Part shown: positions 19,301 through 22,789 of the stretch, piece after piece
Layout: each line of letters opens with the position of its first letter
Position numbering within the stretch: position 1 is the stretch's first letter
DNA from: Plantago elongata
Taxonomy: Eukaryota > Streptophyta > Magnoliopsida > Lamiales > Plantaginaceae
Reading direction: 5' to 3'
Length of the DNA stretch: 22,789 bases
Assembly (NCBI GenBank): GCA_036897095.1
Contig: JAYMSP010002721.1
Coordinates: 1 to 22,789 of the forward strand
The notes under the pieces: model-generated
What the model was told of the DNA's origin: nothing
Seen by the model: the letters and a program-made list of their open reading frames with translations, nothing else
Database searches by the model: none
Position numbers and translations under genes: made by a program

Positions 19301-22300
19301 GGTGAACACTAGTTCATCGTTTGTTTTGAGTTTTAGAGCATTAGTCTGCACCATTGACCATAATAGTCAACCAAGAAATAACCATGATACCGTATTTGTA
19401 ATTATGACAAAAACTAATAAGTAATATTCACTTCGTGTGTTCTATGGCAAAAGGATTATACACACTTTCAAGTTAATTTAAATTATTCTGAGTCAGTTCT
19501 AGAATAATAGTTACTCTGGACACTATTTTTGAACCTTTATTCAGGGATACATAATAGGCGGACTTATTGCTGTGCCGTCGTTGATGAAAGCGATCCTTCC
19601 AGCTCTAGAAGGCCCATTCCTCACAATAATTCAAGATTCGTTAAAGTTATTGGTCCTAAGTGGTGAAACTTTACAACTCTCATTGCTCGAGAAACTTACG
19701 AAGTTACTGCCTAAGACTGCGATTTTGAATTTATACGGGAGCACCGAGGTAAGACCCAAAGTTTATGTTAATAATAATACCAGCTTTCTAATGGAACGAA
19801 ACTTGAGTTCACATGCCTAGTCATATTACTGTATGCTCTTTCTTGTCCCTTCTCTTAACGCCTATGCATGTGGCTACTTGTGTGAGTTTGTTACCATCCT
19901 TAGTATTGCTTCAATGCACCTATCTCTACTTTCTTCTATTCGATCGTTTGAACTGTGGATTTGGGATAACAGACATCGTTGGCCATGATTTCAAGTGAAA
20001 GAGCGAAACTGATCATGATCTTTTATTTTTCCCTTGTATATTGTACTTTTGAATGATTTTAATTCCGGAATGATTCTGTATCTGTGACCATCAATGCATG
20101 ACACAATTTATTTCACTTAATCGATTTATTGGTTTTCTACTTATAACTCATAGCATCTTGGATGGAGAACCTGCCCTAAATTGAACTGTCCGAATTGCTA
20201 ATACCCACTTGACTATAAATATGATGTTCTTTCTGACCAGATGAGTGGTTTCACGGTCAGAATCGAATCAAATAATCCACTCTTATGTCTTTTTTAACTT
20301 TTGGTTATCTTGTTCGTTCTTATATGTTCAGAGACCATCCCTCTATCCATAAATAAACATGCAAGAGTCACAAAGTAAACTTTTCCGGTGCAAAGACTTC
20401 TATGTCATCAAATTCATATCCCCTTAAGCTATCTGTAGCGTCTTTAAATTATGGATTTTGTATGTAAAAACTCATACAATATTATATTTATTTATAATTT
20501 TTCATTATGCATTGTATATAATTACTTGAATTTGTACTGAGATTTATAATAAGAATGCATAATTATTGCAGTAATCCACTCTTATGTCCTTTTCAAGTTT
20601 AGGTTCTGTTCAGAGACCATCCACCCACCCATAAAAAAACATGCAATTGATTCCCATAGATAGTACTGAGCTACTGACCATCATTTAGAGTCATACAGTA
20701 ATGTTTCCAGTGCTCGGACTTGTAATTCCTTAAACTCATATCCCTTAAGCTATCTGTAGCCTCTGTATTTTCTGGGTTTTGTATGTGAAAGCTTGTACAA
20801 TATTACATTGTTTCTGAAATTTCTTCTTTTAATTGTATCATTATTTGAATTTAAACTGTATAAGTTATCATAAGAATGCATAATTATTGCAGCAATTAAA
20901 AGGAACCTGTGTTCTGTGACATATCGTTGTGTTCTCAAATCAGCCAAAGCATTATACGTTACACCTTCATCTTCCCCTAAACCTGACTGGAATCTCAACA
21001 TCAGCTGCCATGTTAATACTGCTGGGTTTTAGGGTGCCTCTAACAATGATGGTTGACCTTTATAGCAAGTAAGCCAATCGCCATATTGTCGTTTCTAATG
21101 TAGAGATCTATAATCATGAAAACATCTGATTTGTCACTATTCTCCACACCCACTCTATGTCACGAGTCCTCAATTAGAATGATCTATAAGATCTGCCTGA
21201 CTACCTTATATGATTTACACATTTTTTATTACTATGGATTGATATGTGACAGTTTCGTAAAAGGTGGTTGTTTCTATCTTATGTGTTCAATAACTTCAAT
21301 TAGTTTGAGCTATTTTGCATGATATTAATTACCTTAGTGAACATGTTAATCTTAAGGTGACGGGCGACTGCACGTACTTTAACTGCAAAAAGTTGCAGCT
21401 TATTCTTGAGAATGAGGTGTTAGACAGTGTCCCCATTGGCTTGCCGATCTCAAATTGTGATGTACTGCTTGTGGGAGAAGATGCACCAAATCAGGGAGAG
21501 GTCGTTGTGGGAGGACCTTGTGTTGCAGCAGGTTACTTTCAGTATCCCCATCTTATCCCATTAGCAGATGCAGTTGTGCCTTTATCTCAAAATCCTGGGT
21601 GTTCCACCGAGTTGTGCAGAAATCAGACCTACTTTAGGACTGGTGATTTTGCACGCAAGCTTCCAACTGGTGATTTGGTTTTTCTTGGTAGGAAAGACCG
21701 GTTGTTGAAGCTTAATGGACAGCGTATTGCTCTTGAAGAGATAGAGAATGTACTGAATGATCACCGTGATGTGATTGATGCTGCAGTAATTTCCCGTAAA
21801 GTAGAAGGGGAAATCCTGCTTCTAGAAGCTCATTTGGTTACTGGTAAAAGGGATGGAGATTATTCTCTTTTGAAACATTCTCTTAAAACTTGGCTACATA
21901 GCAAGCTTCCTCAAGCAATGATACCAACTCTCATTCGTTTTACGAGCTCATTACCATTAACTTCTTCTGGAAAAGTTGATTACTTGTCAATCGCTGCTTC
22001 CGCACATCCGTGTAAACAAGACAGGATCAACAATAAAGAGACTACAGAGAATAGTCTCATTCAAGTCATTAAAAAGGTACTGATTACTTAACTCAAGAAT
22101 CATGATTGTACTTGTTGAGAATAGACTATTGCATTATATCCTATCGTGCGTTCTTGTGAGCTTGAAGTTCAGCTTAGAGTATCATTCTTTGTTACTCATG
22201 TATTCATCTTGTAGCAACCCCTAGTTCTCTTAGAAATTCTTAGATAATTTGAGCAGAGGATTTGGGATAAAGAAAGAGATGATTTTGGTGCAGCAAAGCT

Positions 22301-22789
22301 ATTTTTTTTGTAATTTTATTGAAAGAACTAAAAGAAAGTTAAAAGATGCCAATCTCCGAAGAGACGTACCACCAAAAAGGGCGAAGCCAACCCCAAAGAG
22401 CGAAAAGACTAGTTCTGACTTATGAATAATAAACCTAAGACTCTCTTATACTATACAAAACTATTCCCTAATTTTACATGAACTCTATTAGGTAATAGGA
22501 AATAACTTCCTGAAAGATCTAAGGTAACTTCCCTATCAACACTAAACTCTATAATATGTTGATTCTAATAATAATTTAGTAACATAGTTTCAATTTTCAA
22601 CACAGTGAAGTGTTTTTTTAAAGCTTCTAAGTGCGGGAAGGTCAATCTTGCCTGTAATCACACAAAACCAACGGATATTCTACCTGAAGCCAACTTGACC
22701 TGTAAAAATGACAACGAAGCGCAACTCAGTTGGTAAGATGCTCTCCCTCCAACCAATAGGTTGGGGGTTCGAGTCGCATTTGCCAAAAA
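16353..22789 (+). CDS. AAE19: AAE19-like ANL adenylating enzyme, 5' part (runs off window)
   Basis: Exons are 16353-16632, 17732-18220, 18713-18909, 19545-19748 and 21357-22076. All use GT..AG and join in frame for 630 residues. The last ends at AAG|GTACTG, so the gene continues past 22789. ANL adenylation motifs are present: Y240-TSGSSGEPKGV (A3 P-loop), Y386-GSTE (A5), Y482-FRTGDF (A7), LGRKDRLLKLNGQRIALEEIE (A8) and SGKVDY with the catalytic-type lysine K596 (A10). Order and spacing match plant acyl-activating enzyme 19 and animal AASDH (beta-alanine-activating enzyme). Those continue with a phosphopantetheine carrier and a PQQ-type beta-propeller, expected beyond this window. The start is the first in-frame ATG; an in-frame stop (16245-16247) lies upstream and no earlier ATG follows it. 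The substrate in plants is not known to me. Intron 1 and intron 4 carry tandem duplications. Confidence 0.9.
16596..17030 (+). repeat. Tandem duplication of exon 1 end and intron 1 start
   Basis: Copy A (16596-16808) contains the last 37 bases of AAE19 exon 1, its donor and the first part of intron 1. Copy B (16809 to about 17030) repeats it at an offset of 213 bp. Shared stretches include TAGCTTCTTTCTTCTGTCTG and GGTATGTGTTTGATTGTTCA. The donor is duplicated too: CTAG|GTGC at 16633 and CGAG|GTGC at 16846. Copies have diverged moderately, so the event is not very recent. Confidence 0.88.
20273..20892 (+). repeat. Tandem duplication in AAE19 intron 4
   Basis: Copy 1 (20273-20571, 299 bp) and copy 2 (20572-20892, 321 bp) are diverged head-to-tail repeats. 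Both begin TAATCCACTCTTATGTC. Both then contain CAGAGACCATCC, CTTAAGCTATCTGTAGC and TTTTGTATGTAAAA/GTGAAA, and end AAGAATGCATAATTATTGCAG. Each copy therefore ends in an acceptor-like TTGCAG. Confidence 0.88.
22302..22440 (-). mobile_element. LINE-like 3' tail in AAE19 intron 5, minus strand
   Basis: A T8 run (22302-22309) is followed by GTAATTTTATTGAAAGAACT. On the minus strand this reads ...TTTCAATAAAATTAC and poly(A), the usual 3' end of a plant LINE copy. It lies in the AAE19 intron, antisense to the gene. The 5' limit is approximate. Confidence 0.5.
22716..22789 (+). mobile_element. tRNA-derived SINE head, cut by window end
   Basis: An A-box-like GCAACTCAGTTGGTAAG (22721-22737) and a B box GGGTTCGAGTC (22765-22775) stand about 32 nt apart, as in tRNA-derived SINEs. 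The flanks do not form an acceptor stem, so a true tRNA gene is unlikely. The element continues beyond the window, inside AAE19 intron 5 and in the same orientation as the gene. Confidence 0.6.

Noticed and set aside
22716..22789. Functional tRNA gene on the plus strand
   Set aside because: The box motifs fit but no acceptor stem can be drawn, and the sequence lies in an intron next to other retroelement debris.
3178..22789. Biosynthetic gene cluster involving the adenylating enzyme
   Set aside because: The neighbours are regulatory and lipid-signalling genes with no other biosynthetic enzyme in the window.

Overview
The window looks like nuclear DNA from a dicot plant. It is AT-rich, has spliced genes with GT..AG introns, and is scattered with MITEs, LTR fragments, LINE tails and tRNA-derived SINEs. 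It encodes plant-specific families: a VQ-motif protein, a RING-H2 ATL ubiquitin ligase and a non-specific phospholipase C. Some repeats (AATTCAATTC/TTCAGTTCAGTTC tracts and a terminal GTCTCT hairpin) remind me of Caryophyllales genomes, but that is a weak hint from memory.

Layout: 1-3177 is AT-rich intergenic DNA with one candidate inverted-repeat transposon. A VQ-motif gene lies on the minus strand (3178-3723). A clean Stowaway-type MITE follows (4050-4289), then a GC-richer retroelement block ending in a Ty3/gypsy-like LTR (4686-5506). An intronless ATL51/52-type E3 ligase is at 6651-7607(+). Repeats fill 7608-10700, including a perfect 40-bp tandem duplication, a LINE tail and a possible minus-strand 5'UTR exon. 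A five-exon NPC4-like phospholipase C spans 10705-14398(+), and its exons join to a complete 512-residue protein. A broken GRF-type zinc-finger fragment and repeats fill 14399-16200, ending with a SINE about 150 bp upstream of the last gene. That gene, an AAE19-like adenylating enzyme (16353 to beyond 22789, +), contributes five exons coding 630 residues before it runs off the window.

The four genes are not an operon or an obvious biosynthetic cluster. VQ proteins, ATL ligases and NPC4 are all linked to stress or defence signalling in other plants, but their adjacency may be chance. I found no convincing new multi-gene system. The best leads are a beta-alanine-like start to the specificity code of the AAE19-like enzyme, two independent tandem duplications inside that gene (one copying its exon 1 donor), and a SINE placed at its promoter.
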